Assembly: GCA_963803065.1 (NCBI GenBank)
Contig: CAWDKW010000014.1
Coordinates: 248,001 to 312,000, forward strand
From: DASXMT01 sp963803065
GTDB taxonomy: Bacteria; Actinomycetota; Acidimicrobiia; Acidimicrobiales; RAAP-2
Length of the DNA stretch: 64,000 nucleotides
Direction of reading: 5' to 3'
Shown here in pieces: positions 24,994 to 33,889 of this stretch. The notes under the pieces are model-generated. The model saw only the letters and a list, made by a program, of their open reading frames with translations. It did not search any database and had not been told where the DNA came from. Position numbers and translations under genes: made by a program. Positions within the stretch are counted from its first letter, which is position 1. Each line of letters starts with the position of its first letter.

Positions 24994-26202
24994 TCAGGCC
25001 GGAGCGGGGACCTTCGCCCCGAGCAGGCCCATCATGTTGGCGCCCATGATCTTCTCGATGTCCGCCTCGGGCAGGCCGGCCAGCTCGTCGACGTAGGAGA
25101 CCGGGTTGGCCAGGCCCTCGACGTGGGGGAAGTCCGACCCGAAGATGATGTGGTCGGCCCCGAGCAGCTCGACCAGGTCGCGGGGGTCCTCCTCGTGGAA
25201 GGGGTGCATCCAGAAGTGGCGCTTGAAGGTGTCCGAGGGCCGCTCCTCGTAGTCCTGGGGCATGGTCCGCCAGGTGTGGTCCAGGTGCTCGAGGAGGGAG
25301 GGCACCCAGCCCGCCCCGTTCTCGATGAGGGCGATCCGGAGCTTCGGGTGGCGCCACAGGGCCCCGTGGCAGATCATCGAGGTGACGGCGTCTTGGATGT
25401 CCCGGTGGGTGTCGCGCACCGTGGCCGTGAACCGCTGGCGCTCGGCGAAGGCCTGGGTCTCGGTGTGGGAGCCCTCCCACTCGTTGGTGTAGCGGACGTA
25501 CCCGGAGTCCGAGGCGTGGAAGACGACGAGCAGGCCCGCCTCTTCCACCTTGGACCAGTAGGGGTCGAACTCCTCGAGGGCGAACGAGCGGGGCCCCCGG
25601 TAGCCCCAGGCCGGGGCCGGGCGCATGAGGACGACCCGGGCACCGTGGTCGATGAGGAAGTCCAGCTCGGCCAGCGCCTTGTCCAACACGCCCGGGGTGA
25701 TGATCGGGGTGGAGAAGACCCGGTCCTTGTAGACATAGGGCCAGGCGTCGAGCATCCAGGTGTTCAGGGCGTGGATGGCCGCGGCGCAGAGGTCGGGGTC
25801 GTCGCGCATGCGCTCTTCGATCAGGCTGGCCAGGGTGGGCAACATGATGGCGAAGTCGATCCCCTGCTCGTCGAGCAGCTCGAGGCGGGCGCCCGCCTCC
25901 CGGAAGGCCGGCGGGCAGTCGATGCCCCGGCCGATGATCTCCCGGTAGGACTTGCCCTCGGGGTTGCCCTGCTTGAAGTACTCCTCTTGGGCCCCGGGCC
26001 GCCCCACCCGCTCGAAGGTCGGGTTGGGGATGTAGTCGCTGACCTGGCCGCGCACCATGATCTTGGTCCGGCCGTGGAGGTCGACGTAGTCGATGGCCCC
26101 CTTGTACTCGGGGGGCAAGAACTTGGTCAGGGCGTCGGTCGTCTCGTAGAGATGGTTGTCGGCGTCGAAGACCGGGAAGTCGAAGGGCGAAACGGAAGAC
26201 AT
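24994..26202 (-). CDS. Amidohydrolase family 2 metal-dependent hydrolase
   Basis: 402-aa TIM-barrel hydrolase/decarboxylase of the ACMSD-like group. Metal-binding motif at the N-terminus FPVFDADNHLYE, mid-barrel FHASDSGYV and ALIENGAGW, and the late Asp in HIIFGSDFPHVEG. Members hydrolyse or decarboxylate ring-cleavage products, and they recur in actinobacterial catabolic clusters. Start chosen at the ATG 26202 (MSSVSPFDF) rather than 26289: homology begins here and a G-rich stretch precedes it. A palindromic site lies 31 bases upstream and should control it. A paralogue is at 60505. Confidence 0.9.
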   Translation of the reverse strand: MSSVSPFDFPVFDADNHLYETTDALTKFLPPEYKGAIDYVDLHGRTKIMVRGQVSDYIPNPTFERVGRPGAQEEYFKQGNPEGKSYREIIGRGIDCPPAFREAGARLELLDEQGIDFAIMLPTLASLIEERMRDDPDLCAAAIHALNTWMLDAWPYVYKDRVFSTPIITPGVLDKALAELDFLIDHGARVVLMRPAPAWGYRGPRSFALEEFDPYWSKVEEAGLLVVFHASDSGYVRYTNEWEGSHTETQAFAERQRFTATVRDTHRDIQDAVTSMICHGALWRHPKLRIALIENGAGWVPSLLEHLDHTWRTMPQDYEERPSDTFKRHFWMHPFHEEDPRDLVELLGADHIIFGSDFPHVEGLANPVSYVDELAGLPEADIEKIMGANMMGLLGAKVPAPA

Positions 26203-26232
26203 GGGGACCCCCTGCGCTGGAACTGACTTTCT

Positions 26233-26246
26233 ACCAATCGTTTGGT
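26233..26246. promoter_or_regulatory. Candidate TetR-type operator, copy 1 (upstream of amidohydrolase)
   Basis: ACCAATCGTTTGGT, i.e. ACCAAACGATTGGT on the minus strand; inverted arms ACCAA/TTGGT around WCGW. It is identical in the arms and core to the site at 57888-57901 and followed, on the gene-facing strand, by AGAAAG. It sits 31 bases before the amidohydrolase start. Confidence 0.65.
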
Positions 26247-26305
26247 GAGACAAGCATACACGCGGCCCGGAGATGCGCCACCCCGTCACCGACCACCTCC
26301 GCCGG

Positions 26306-27856
26306 TCAGTGGCGGGCTCCCACCTGTTCGGGATGCTCGGCCAGCCACTGCCGCAGTTGCCGCTTCAGCACCTTGCCGGTCGTGTTCCGAGGGAGCTCGT
26401 CCACCGCGACCACGTGGCGCGGCACCTTGAAGCCGGCCAGCCGCCGGCGGACCCGGTCGGTCAGCTCGCCCGGCTCGACGGCCTTCCCGGCCCGGAGCAC
26501 GATGACGGCGCAGACGTTCTCCCCCCAGTGGGGGTCGCTCACGCCGACCACGGCTGCTTCCCTGACCTCCGGGCAGGTGGCCAAGATGGCCTCTTCCACC
26601 TCTCGGGAGGAGACGTTCTCCGCCCCGGTGACGATGACGTCCTTCTTGCGGTCGACGACATAGAGCCAACCGTCGGCGTCGAAGCGGCCCAGGTCGCCAG
26701 TGTGGAACCAACCGTCGGTGAAGGCGGCTCGGGTCGCCTCCTCGTCCATCCAGTAGCCGGCCGTCACCTGGTCGCCACAGACCACGATCTCGCCGGTCAC
26801 GCCCGGCGCCACCTCGTGTGCGGTGTCGTCCACCACCCGGACCTCGACGTTGGAAGCCGGGCGCCCCGCAGCGGCCAGGAGGTGTTCGGCCCCGTCCAGC
26901 GCCCGGCGGTGGGCGTCGGGCCCCAGGAAGGTGGCATTGCCCGAGAGCTCGGTCATGCCGTACCCCTGGGCGAAGTCGACCCCGAGCACTTCGATGGCGC
27001 GGCGCAACAGGCTCGGGGGCATCGGTGCGGCTCCGTAGGCGACCTGGCGGAGGGACCGGAGCCGGTCGCGATCGGCCGGGTGGCCGTCCAAGTGGTCGAG
27101 CAGGCTCGACATCATCGTCGCCGTCACCGTCACCGAGGTCACCCGGTGGCGCTCGACGCTGTCCACGAAGGCGGCCGCCTCGAAGCGGTCCATCAGCACC
27201 ACCGGTCGTCCGGCGGCGTGGAGCCGCAACACGTTGTAGCCGGACACGTGACACAGGGGGAACGGGTACAAGAACACGTCGTCGGCCGCAATCGGCCGGC
27301 CGTACCGGCTGGCGGCGATGGCGGCTCCGAAATTGTCGTGGGTGAGGATTGCCCCTTTGGGTGACCCGGTGGTGCCGCTGGTGTAGATCAACCAGGCCGG
27401 CGCATCGCCGGTGACCGACACGACCGGCCCTTCCTCCACTGTGGCTCCGGCGCTCACCAGCGAAGCCCACTGTTCCAGGCCGATGCGGGTATGGACGTCG
27501 GGGAACTCGGGGGCGAGGGGGCTGAGGCGATCGAGCTCGACGCCTGGACCGATGAGCACCGATGACCCCGAGCGTCGGAGGATCGACGCCAGCTCGGCCG
27601 GGGCCAGCCGGTGGTTGAGGAACACAAGGATCCGGCCGCTCTCGGGCACGCCGTAGTAGCACTCCACCCAACTGGGATGGTTCTCGCCGATGATGGCCAC
27701 TCGATCGCCCGGTTCGGTGATGGTGGCGATGACCCGGGCCGCTCCTCGGGACCGGTCGGAGAGCTCGGCGAAGGAGATGTCCTCGTCCCGGTAGAAGAGG
27801 GCCGTCCGCTCAGGGTCGGAGGCCGCGACCGAGTCGATCAACTGGTGAAGCAGCAC
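26306..27856 (-). CDS. AMP-dependent acyl-CoA synthetase/ligase
   Basis: 516-aa ANL-superfamily enzyme that activates a carboxylic acid with ATP and CoA. Motifs: P-loop LIYTSGTTGSPKGAILTH, A5 QGYGMTELSGN, A7 WFHTGDLGRFDADGWLYVVDRKKDVIVTGAENVSSREVE, and catalytic Lys in PRNTTGKVLKRQL. The GTG at 27856 has no ribosome site, but TAGAGT lies six bases upstream, so the message is probably leaderless. It lies behind the amidohydrolase (same strand, 103-base gap). Chain-length or ring specificity cannot be read from the sequence. Confidence 0.92.
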   Translation of the reverse strand: MLLHQLIDSVAASDPERTALFYRDEDISFAELSDRSRGAARVIATITEPGDRVAIIGENHPSWVECYYGVPESGRILVFLNHRLAPAELASILRRSGSSVLIGPGVELDRLSPLAPEFPDVHTRIGLEQWASLVSAGATVEEGPVVSVTGDAPAWLIYTSGTTGSPKGAILTHDNFGAAIAASRYGRPIAADDVFLYPFPLCHVSGYNVLRLHAAGRPVVLMDRFEAAAFVDSVERHRVTSVTVTATMMSSLLDHLDGHPADRDRLRSLRQVAYGAAPMPPSLLRRAIEVLGVDFAQGYGMTELSGNATFLGPDAHRRALDGAEHLLAAAGRPASNVEVRVVDDTAHEVAPGVTGEIVVCGDQVTAGYWMDEEATRAAFTDGWFHTGDLGRFDADGWLYVVDRKKDVIVTGAENVSSREVEEAILATCPEVREAAVVGVSDPHWGENVCAVIVLRAGKAVEPGELTDRVRRRLAGFKVPRHVVAVDELPRNTTGKVLKRQLRQWLAEHPEQVGARH

Positions 27857-27862
27857 CAGATG

Positions 27863-27868
27863 ACTCTA
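27863..27868 (-). promoter_or_regulatory. Candidate -10 box, leaderless start of acyl-CoA synthetase
   Basis: TAGAGT on the minus strand, six bases before the GTG at 27856; no Shine-Dalgarno. No convincing -35 at the usual distance. Confidence 0.4.
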
Positions 27869-27989
27869 TCGACCGGCACAACCCGGGCCGGGGGTCGCAC
27901 GTCGTTGTGGTGGGCGATCGCGAGCGAGAGCTAACCTCGCCCGTGCCCGCCGCCGCGGTGATGGGCACGGCACGGCGAACGAGACCGGG

Positions 27990-28427
27990 GTGGCCACGAT
28001 GGCAGAGGGACCGCAGGCACAACAGGTGGCGGACGAGCTCGAGATCAGGAATCTGGTCGCCGACCTCGCCCACATGGCCGACATGGCCTCCGAGGACGAC
28101 CTCTCGGACTACATCGGCCGCTTCACCGAAGACGCCCGATGGGAGATGGGTGGCAACGAGATCAGGGGCCGCCACGACATCCTGGCCGCCGCCCGCCAAC
28201 GACGGGCGGCGGGGACCCAGGGCCCGGGTACCAACAGCCGGCACGTGATCACGACCCAGTCGGTCCGGCTCGACGGCGACGGCATGGCCAGCGGTGAGGC
28301 GTACTTCCTCTTCGTGGGGGACACCGACACCACGCCGCAGGTCAAGGGCATCGGCCACTACCGCGATCGCTTCCGGCGCACGGCCGAGGGTTGGCAGCTC
28401 GACCACCGCATCATCACCTCCGGCTGA
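27990..28427 (+). CDS. SnoaL-like (NTF2-fold) protein
   Basis: 145 aa. ELEIRNLVADLAHMADMASEDDLSDYIGRFTEDARWEMGGNEIRGRHDIL and HYRDRFRRTAEGWQLDHRIIT are typical of the SnoaL_4 group, small barrel proteins that act as ketosteroid-isomerase-like enzymes, cyclases, or dehydratases. GTG at 27990, with an ATG three codons later (27999) that is equally plausible. Seven bases separate it from the SDR downstream, so the two are likely cotranscribed. One of three such proteins in the region (also 31146 and 54989). Confidence 0.82.
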   Translation: MATMAEGPQAQQVADELEIRNLVADLAHMADMASEDDLSDYIGRFTEDARWEMGGNEIRGRHDILAAARQRRAAGTQGPGTNSRHVITTQSVRLDGDGMASGEAYFLFVGDTDTTPQVKGIGHYRDRFRRTAEGWQLDHRIITSG

Positions 28428-28433
28428 ACGGTC

Positions 28434-29267
28434 GTGGAAGGCGTGCTCCAAGGCGCGGTGGCGGTGGTGGCCGGAGCCAGCCGCGGCATCGGCAAGGGCA
28501 TCGCACTCGAGTTGGGCGCGGCCGGCGCCCATGTCTGGGTGTGCGGACGCACGCTCGGTCCTGCGGCCGACGGCCGTGCCGGCTCACTGCACGAGACGGC
28601 AGGCGAGATCGGTGCCGCAGGGGGATCAGCCACCCCTGTCCGGTGCGACTTCACCGACGACGGCGACGTCGCCGACTTGTTCGCCACCGTGAGCAGCCGG
28701 CACGAATCGATCGACATCCTGGTCAACAGCGTGTTCAACGCGCACGAGTTCGCCGCCTCCATCGGACAGCGGTTCTGGGAGCTTCCCATCGACGCCTGGC
28801 GTCAGGTGGTCGACGTCGGGAGCCGTTCGGCCTACGTGGCCGCCGCCCACGCCGCCCCCATGCTGATCGGGTCGGGGCATGGGCTGATCGTCAACGTCTC
28901 GGGCCGGGCGGCCGAGCGGTACCTGTACAACGTGCCCTACGGCGCGGGGAAGGCGGCGCTGGACAAGATGACCAGGGACATGGCCGAAGAGCTCCGGGAT
29001 GAGGGGGTGACCGTCGTCTCCATCTGGCCCAACGTCACCCGGACGGAGAACGTGGACGCCTCGGCGGCCGGCGGCAGCATCCTCTCCGAGACGTTCGGTG
29101 ACCTCGACCTGTTGGAGACGCCGCGGTACGCCGGGCGTGCCGTCGTGGCCCTGGCCGCCGACGACGGGGTGATGGGCCGGACCGGCGGTCGGTTCTGGGT
29201 GGCCGAGCTCGCGGCCGACTACGGGTTGACCGACGAACACGGCCGGTCGCACCCCATCCCCGAGTGA
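28434..29267 (+). CDS. Short-chain dehydrogenase/reductase
   Basis: 277-aa classical-type SDR. Cofactor motif AGASRGIGKG (residues ~12-21), Asp of the NNAG region replaced by NSVFNAHEF, Ser in NVSGRAAER, and catalytic YGAGK. It has an extended C-terminus (WVAELAADYGLTDEHGRSHPIPE) seen in fatty-acid or hydroxyacyl-type SDRs. GTG start at 28434 with seven bases to the upstream SnoaL-like gene. Substrate not identifiable. Confidence 0.88.
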   Translation: MEGVLQGAVAVVAGASRGIGKGIALELGAAGAHVWVCGRTLGPAADGRAGSLHETAGEIGAAGGSATPVRCDFTDDGDVADLFATVSSRHESIDILVNSVFNAHEFAASIGQRFWELPIDAWRQVVDVGSRSAYVAAAHAAPMLIGSGHGLIVNVSGRAAERYLYNVPYGAGKAALDKMTRDMAEELRDEGVTVVSIWPNVTRTENVDASAAGGSILSETFGDLDLLETPRYAGRAVVALAADDGVMGRTGGRFWVAELAADYGLTDEHGRSHPIPE

Positions 29268-29285
29268 ACGGGAGGTCAGGCAGGT

Positions 29286-30176
29286 CTACGTCGGGGCGTC
29301 GGCCGGGTCGGCGCTCGGTCGCGGCGTGCGCTTCGCGTCGAACCGCTTGCCTCGAGGGATCACCGCGCCGTCGGGAGGGGTGGTGCGGTCGACCAGGCGG
29401 GAGAGCGAGACCGAGGCGGCCACTCCCTGGCTGTCGGAGATGGCCGCCTGGGCGAGGCCGATCCCTTGGGGACTGGTCCAACCGGTCCCGCTGAGGCACA
29501 GCCACTCGTCGGTCGGATAGCGCACGATGTTCAAGGTGAGATCGGCGTTGATCCCGGTGACCGGCAACGATCGGGGATGGCCGATGCCGCTGGCGAAGTC
29601 GGCGAAGAAGGCCACCCGGGCCAGGGGCCGGGTTTCCCGCCCGGCTATCACCGGCACCCGCATCCGTAGCCAGGTCGGATCGACGAAGAAGCCATCGGGG
29701 CGGTCGAAGGTGAAGTGGACCGCGCCGGCCACACCGGGCGGGTCGCTCGTGCCGTAGGGGCTCTCGGGCCGGCTGGCTCCGGCCGGCGGCCCCACCCGCG
29801 GCTCCCCCTGGTCGACGGGCAGGTCGCCGAGGTCGCCCACCCGCATCCGCAGGGCCGAGCACCGGGCCACCTCGGCGCCCTCGAACAGGATGGCCGCCTC
29901 GGTCACCTGGATCCGCCTTCCTTCCCGCACCACCCGCGCCTCGACGGCAACGGGACGGACCGGGACAGGCCGCATGAGGTCGACCGTCAGCCGGACCACC
30001 TGCTGGGGTACGAGCGTGGGGATGTCCTCGATCACGGTGGCCAGGAGGGCGGCGGCAGACCCGCCGAATTGGTGCTCGGGGGACCACGGCCCCCCGCTCA
30101 GCGGGGTGGGGATGAAGCGGTCCCCATCGGGCAGGAAGAGGGCGCGCTCCTCGTGACGGAGCTGGTCGGGGCACAT
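29286..30176 (-). CDS. Acyl-CoA thioesterase-like double hotdog protein (TesB type)
   Basis: 296 aa forming two hotdog halves. N-terminal half: PTPLSGGPWSPEHQFGGSAAALLATVIED ... VRLTVDLMRPVPVRPVAVEARVVREGRRIQV; C-terminal half: PLARVAFFADFASGIGHP ... INADLTLNIVRYPTDEWLCLSGTGWTSPQGIGLAQAAISDSQG. Should hydrolyse an acyl-CoA to free acid and CoA. ATG at 30176. Its stop converges on the SDR at 28434 (18-base gap); the next gene upstream on the same strand is an SDR 40 bases away. Confidence 0.83.
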   Translation of the reverse strand: MCPDQLRHEERALFLPDGDRFIPTPLSGGPWSPEHQFGGSAAALLATVIEDIPTLVPQQVVRLTVDLMRPVPVRPVAVEARVVREGRRIQVTEAAILFEGAEVARCSALRMRVGDLGDLPVDQGEPRVGPPAGASRPESPYGTSDPPGVAGAVHFTFDRPDGFFVDPTWLRMRVPVIAGRETRPLARVAFFADFASGIGHPRSLPVTGINADLTLNIVRYPTDEWLCLSGTGWTSPQGIGLAQAAISDSQGVAASVSLSRLVDRTTPPDGAVIPRGKRFDAKRTPRPSADPADAPT

Positions 30177-30216
30177 CCGGTGAGTGTCTCAGTCGGCGTC
30201 GCGAGGGCGCAAACGC

Positions 30217-31059
30217 TCACGGCCCCTCGACGGTGGCCGGTCTGGCCGGCGTCGAGGGGCCTCCGAGGGCGGTGATGTCCTCGAAGCCGACGGTGTGCCC
30301 GCTCCACCCGGACGGTTGGGCCAGCATCCACAAGAAGTGTTCGGCCGCCTGGGCCGACGTCATGACGCTGGCCATGCCGTTGCCGGCGGTGGCGATCTCC
30401 TCGCCCTGGGTCTCGAGCACGTAGTGGAAGCCCTCCGTCTCGACCAGGCGATCGATCCGCAGGGTGTTGAAGGCGACGCCCTGCCCGCCCGCCTCGAGGT
30501 CGAGGTACTCGCCCCAGTGCTCCATGGCCAGCTTGCTCACCGAGTAGAGGGCCAGGTTGGGCGTCAGCGTCTGTGAGGCGCCCGAGCTGACGTTGATGAC
30601 CCGCCCGCCCCGGCGCTCGAGCATGCCTGGAACGAAGCCCTGGCAGAGCTGCAGCGGAGCCACCACCTGGAGGCGAAAGGCCGTCTGCCACCGGCGCCAG
30701 GGGATCTCGAGGAGCGGCCCGTTGGACGTGAAGGCGGCGTTGTTTATCAACACGTCACAGCGGCCGTACCAGCCGAGGGTGTCGTCGACGATCCGTTGCG
30801 TCGCGCCGGCGTCGCTCAGGTCCGCCTGCACGGTCCGGGCTTCAACCCCCTCGTCGGCCAGTTGGGCGGCGACCTCCTCGAGGGTCCCGGGCAGCATGGC
30901 GTGGGGCTGGTCCCGGCCTGTCCGCCCGACCAGGACGACCTTGGCGCCGGCCCGGCCCAACGCCGCGGCCACCTCGCGGCCGATGCCCCGGGTGGCCCCG
31001 GTGACCACCGACACCGCCCCGCCCAGGTCGAGTCGGCCTCCGCTGCGCGCGTCTCCCAT
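30217..31059 (-). CDS. Short-chain dehydrogenase/reductase
   Basis: 280-aa SDR with TGATRGIG, Asp-Leu in QADLSD, NNAAF in place of NNAG, NVSSGAS, and YSVSK. An ~10-residue insertion after the glycine-rich loop (GRTGRDQPHAMLPGTLEE) is like peroxisomal-type or mycobacterial SDRs. Divergent from the SnoaL-like gene at 31146, with an 86-base gap holding both promoters. Likely cotranscribed with the thioesterase downstream of it. Confidence 0.88.
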   Translation of the reverse strand: MGDARSGGRLDLGGAVSVVTGATRGIGREVAAALGRAGAKVVLVGRTGRDQPHAMLPGTLEEVAAQLADEGVEARTVQADLSDAGATQRIVDDTLGWYGRCDVLINNAAFTSNGPLLEIPWRRWQTAFRLQVVAPLQLCQGFVPGMLERRGGRVINVSSGASQTLTPNLALYSVSKLAMEHWGEYLDLEAGGQGVAFNTLRIDRLVETEGFHYVLETQGEEIATAGNGMASVMTSAQAAEHFLWMLAQPSGWSGHTVGFEDITALGGPSTPARPATVEGP

Positions 31060-31131
31060 GAGGATCTCCTACGTCAAGGTGCCGCCGGAGCGCAACTCGC
31101 CGCCGGTCCGGCAGCCGACGCGGAGGTTTCC

Positions 31132-31137
31132 TAGTGT
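31132..31137 (+). promoter_or_regulatory. Candidate -10 box for leaderless SnoaL-like gene
   Basis: TAGTGT, ending eight bases before the ATG at 31146, with no ribosome site between. The same hexamer occurs at 32716-32721 upstream of the first acyl-CoA dehydrogenase. Confidence 0.4.
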
Positions 31138-31145
31138 GGGTGGCC

Positions 31146-31556
31146 ATGGGCGACGAGGAGACCCGTGCGAGGAACCGCGCCACCATCGAGGCCTCCATGG
31201 CCGCCGTGTCCAAGGGCGACGTGGACGGCCAACTGTCGCTGTGCACCGATGACTTCGTCCTCGACCTCCCCTACGCCGACCCGCCCAAGACCGTGGCCGG
31301 CAAGGAGACGGTGCGCGCGTACCTGAAGGCGGCACTGGGCATCTTCGAGCTCGAGCTGGCCATCACCGACATCCACGACTGCACAGACCCCGACCGCCTG
31401 GTGCTCGAATACACGAGCGTCGGATCGGTGACCACGACGGGCAAGCCCTACGCCAACCGCTACATCGCGGTGGCTACCTTCCGGGACGGCCTGGTCTGTA
31501 CGCAGCGCGAGTACTACAACCCGCTCCCCGCCGCTCGCTCTCTCGCCGTCGACTGA
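31146..31556 (+). CDS. SnoaL-like (NTF2-fold) protein
   Basis: 136 aa. NRATIEASMAAVSKGDVDGQLSLCTDDFVLDLPYADPPKTVAGKETVRAYL ... GKPYANRYIAVATFRDGLVCTQREYYNPL is a typical SnoaL/ketosteroid-isomerase-like pattern. The frame opens at GTG 31134, but ATG 31146 is preferred because a -10-like TAGTGT lies eight bases before it. Could be an isomerase, dehydratase or hydrolase; the acidic residues that would decide cannot be judged without a structure. Confidence 0.83.
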   Translation: MGDEETRARNRATIEASMAAVSKGDVDGQLSLCTDDFVLDLPYADPPKTVAGKETVRAYLKAALGIFELELAITDIHDCTDPDRLVLEYTSVGSVTTTGKPYANRYIAVATFRDGLVCTQREYYNPLPAARSLAVD

Positions 31557-31631
31557 GCTGAGTCCGGCCAGGGCCCGCGGCGCGGTCCGGACGCCCGCTC
31601 CCCGCCGAGGAGATCCCAGAAGGCCGCCCGG

Positions 31632-32558
31632 TCAGTGCTGCCCGGGGGCGACCTCGGGATGGCGCTCGGCCAGGACGGCCCGCATGCCCTCTTTCCAGGG
31701 CACCGTGCAGGGGCCGGTGATCGACCGCCGCCGGGCGACATCGGCGATGGAGCCGACGCTCGTGCCCGGCGCCGCCTCGACCTTGACCTCGGGGGTGGTG
31801 CCGATGAGCGAGCCGACGTAAGCGCACCACTGCTGGACGGTCACCACCTCGTCCCCGGCCCAGTTGACGATGGTGGCCGGCACGCTGGCCGCCTCCAGGA
31901 GCGGTCCGATCTGCGCGTTGATGTCGTCCTGGTGGATCGGGCAGTAGGGGGCGGGGTCGTGGCGGGCCGTCACCGGCTCCCCGGCCACCACCGCGTCGAG
32001 GTGGTACGCCGGGAGGCCGCCGTTGGGGCCATACGAGGCGTTCATGCGGGCGATGGTGATGGGCAACGAGAAGAGGCGGGCGCAGGTGCGGGCGACCGCC
32101 TCCTCGGCGATCTTCGACACGGAGTAGGTGGGGGAGTGGAGGGGCGACGCGTCACCCAGGGGATCGCTCTCCGGAAAGACGTGGCCGGCATCGGCGTGCG
32201 GCTTGTACACCGACTGGGTGGACATGACCAGTGCCGCCTTTGCCCGTCGCACGTGCTGCAACAAGAGGCCGGTGCCCTCGGCGTTCATGCGGATGGCCGT
32301 GTCGTAGTCGTGGCCGCCGCCCTGGAAGACGGCGAAGTGGACCACGTAGGTGAAATCGGTCGGAAGGGTGCTGTAGTCGCCGGCGGCCAGGTCGCACGGA
32401 TGCGCATGCACGTGGTGCGACTCGAGCTGGTCCCGGGTGCCGGGCTGCGAGAAGCGGGCCACCCCCCAGACCTCGTTGTCGTCGGCCAGCGACGCCGCCA
32501 GCGGCAACCCGATCTGGCCTCCGGCCCCGGTGACCAATATCTTCTCGTCCGACAACAT
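31632..32558 (-). CDS. NAD(P)-dependent epimerase/dehydratase-like protein, copy A
   Basis: 308-aa extended SDR. Glycine loop EKILVTGAGGQIGLPLAASLADDNEVWGVARF, then HFAVFQGGG, MSTQSVYKP, and YSVSK catalytic pair. It is a clear paralogue of the protein at 44092: both share the GQxxLPLAxSLAxDNEVW start, an IH(Q/E)DD motif and VPATxVNWxG. The preserved Ser-Tyr-Lys suggests activity on a bulky, possibly CoA-free substrate rather than a nucleotide sugar, but this is inference. ATG 32558 with GGAGA before it. Confidence 0.82.
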   Translation of the reverse strand: MLSDEKILVTGAGGQIGLPLAASLADDNEVWGVARFSQPGTRDQLESHHVHAHPCDLAAGDYSTLPTDFTYVVHFAVFQGGGHDYDTAIRMNAEGTGLLLQHVRRAKAALVMSTQSVYKPHADAGHVFPESDPLGDASPLHSPTYSVSKIAEEAVARTCARLFSLPITIARMNASYGPNGGLPAYHLDAVVAGEPVTARHDPAPYCPIHQDDINAQIGPLLEAASVPATIVNWAGDEVVTVQQWCAYVGSLIGTTPEVKVEAAPGTSVGSIADVARRRSITGPCTVPWKEGMRAVLAERHPEVAPGQH

Positions 32559-32715
32559 CGGCTCTCCTTTCCGCCCGGAGCATGTCCGCCCGCCGGAGCA
32601 CGTTAGGCGGTGAGCGGCGCCGACCGCAGGTGATCAACCCGTCTCGTCCCCAGAGGGACGACCGACGAAAGCCGTGCTCGTCTACGTGCGAATTCCAGGG
32701 ACGCTTCTGTCATCT

Positions 32716-32721
32716 AGTGTT
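32716..32721 (+). promoter_or_regulatory. Candidate -10 box for the first acyl-CoA dehydrogenase pair
   Basis: TAGTGT about 28 bases upstream of the GTG at 32749; an AGGAGGG lies between, so this transcript would have a short leader. No strong -35. Confidence 0.3.
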
Positions 32722-32748
32722 CGCACCGGACCAACAGGAGGGAACGCC

Positions 32749-33879
32749 GTGGAGCTGGAGCTGACAAACGACCAGCAGTTGTTCCGGGAGACGACCCGGA
32801 AGTTCTTGGAGACCTCGACGCCGCTGACCGTGGTGCGGGAACTGGCGGCGGAGAACCCCGACGGGTTCGACCGGGACTGGTGGCGACGCGGGGCCGAGCT
32901 GGGTTGGACCTCGATGCTCGTTCCCGAGGAGCTCGGCGGCGGGAGCGTCTCCGGTGAGGGCGTGGTCGACCTGCAGCTCATCGCCGAGGAGGTGGGACGG
33001 CTGGTCGCCCCGGGACCACTGCTGCCCACCAATGTGGTGGCCGCCGCGCTCGGCGCGCCCGAGGCTGCCGGGCAGCACGATGAGGTGGTGTCCGGACTGC
33101 TCAGCGGGGGCACCATCGCCACCTGGGCCGTGGCCGAGCCGGGTGGGTCCTGGTCGCCGGCCGAACTGCAGCTGCGGGCCGAGCCCGGAGACGGCGGGTT
33201 CGTCCTTCACGGCGTGAAGACGGCAGTGGAGGCGGCGGCCCAGGCCGACTACTTCCTGGTGGGGGCGAGGACCGGCGAAGGCCTGACCCAGTTCCTGGTC
33301 CCAGCCGAGGCCCCCGGGGTGTCGGTGACGCCACTCGAGAGCCTCGACCTGGTCAGGCGGTTCGGACAGGTCCGACTCGACAACGTGGCCGTGCCCTCGT
33401 CGGCCGTCGTCGGTGCCGTCGGCGCCGCCGCGGCCGAGATCGAGCGCCTCCTCCAGTTCGCCCTCGTCATCCAGTGCGCCGAGATGGTGGGCGCCATCGA
33501 CCAGGTGTTCGCCTTCACCGTCGAGTACTCGTTCGATCGTTACTCGTTCGGTCGCGCCCTCGCCTCGTACCAGGCCTTGAAGCACCGCTTCGCCGACATG
33601 AAGCTGTGGCTCGAGGCAAGCCACGCCACGTCCGGCGCGGCCGCTCGAGCGGTACAGGCCGGAGCCGACAACGCGGCCGAGTTGGTCAGCGTGGCCAAGT
33701 CCTACATCGGCGACCACGGTCCCGCCCTCTTGCAGGACTGCGTCCAGATGCACGGCGGCATCGGCGTGACCTGGGACCACGACCTGCACCTGTACATACG
33801 ACGCGTCACCCAGGACCGGGTCCTGTTCGGTGCGCCGGCCGACCATCGGGAGCGGATCGCCACGCTCATCGGTCTGTAG
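32749..33879 (+). CDS. Acyl-CoA dehydrogenase, first subunit of pair 1
   Basis: 376-aa FAD enzyme that introduces an alpha,beta double bond into an acyl-CoA. N-terminal helical domain LTNDQQLFRETTRKFLE, middle beta-domain, then SFDRYSFGRALASYQALKHRFADMKLWLE and QMHGGIGVTWDHDLHLYIRR in the C-terminal helices. The frame opens at 32674, but GTG 32749 is chosen: AGGAGGG (32736-32742) sits six bases before it and homology starts at once. The next gene, another dehydrogenase, starts ten bases after the stop. Adjacent unequal pairs in mycobacteria form alpha2beta2 dehydrogenases for sterol side chains. Confidence 0.92.
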   Translation: MELELTNDQQLFRETTRKFLETSTPLTVVRELAAENPDGFDRDWWRRGAELGWTSMLVPEELGGGSVSGEGVVDLQLIAEEVGRLVAPGPLLPTNVVAAALGAPEAAGQHDEVVSGLLSGGTIATWAVAEPGGSWSPAELQLRAEPGDGGFVLHGVKTAVEAAAQADYFLVGARTGEGLTQFLVPAEAPGVSVTPLESLDLVRRFGQVRLDNVAVPSSAVVGAVGAAAAEIERLLQFALVIQCAEMVGAIDQVFAFTVEYSFDRYSFGRALASYQALKHRFADMKLWLEASHATSGAAARAVQAGADNAAELVSVAKSYIGDHGPALLQDCVQMHGGIGVTWDHDLHLYIRRVTQDRVLFGAPADHRERIATLIGL

Positions 33880-33889
33880 GAGGAGAGCC

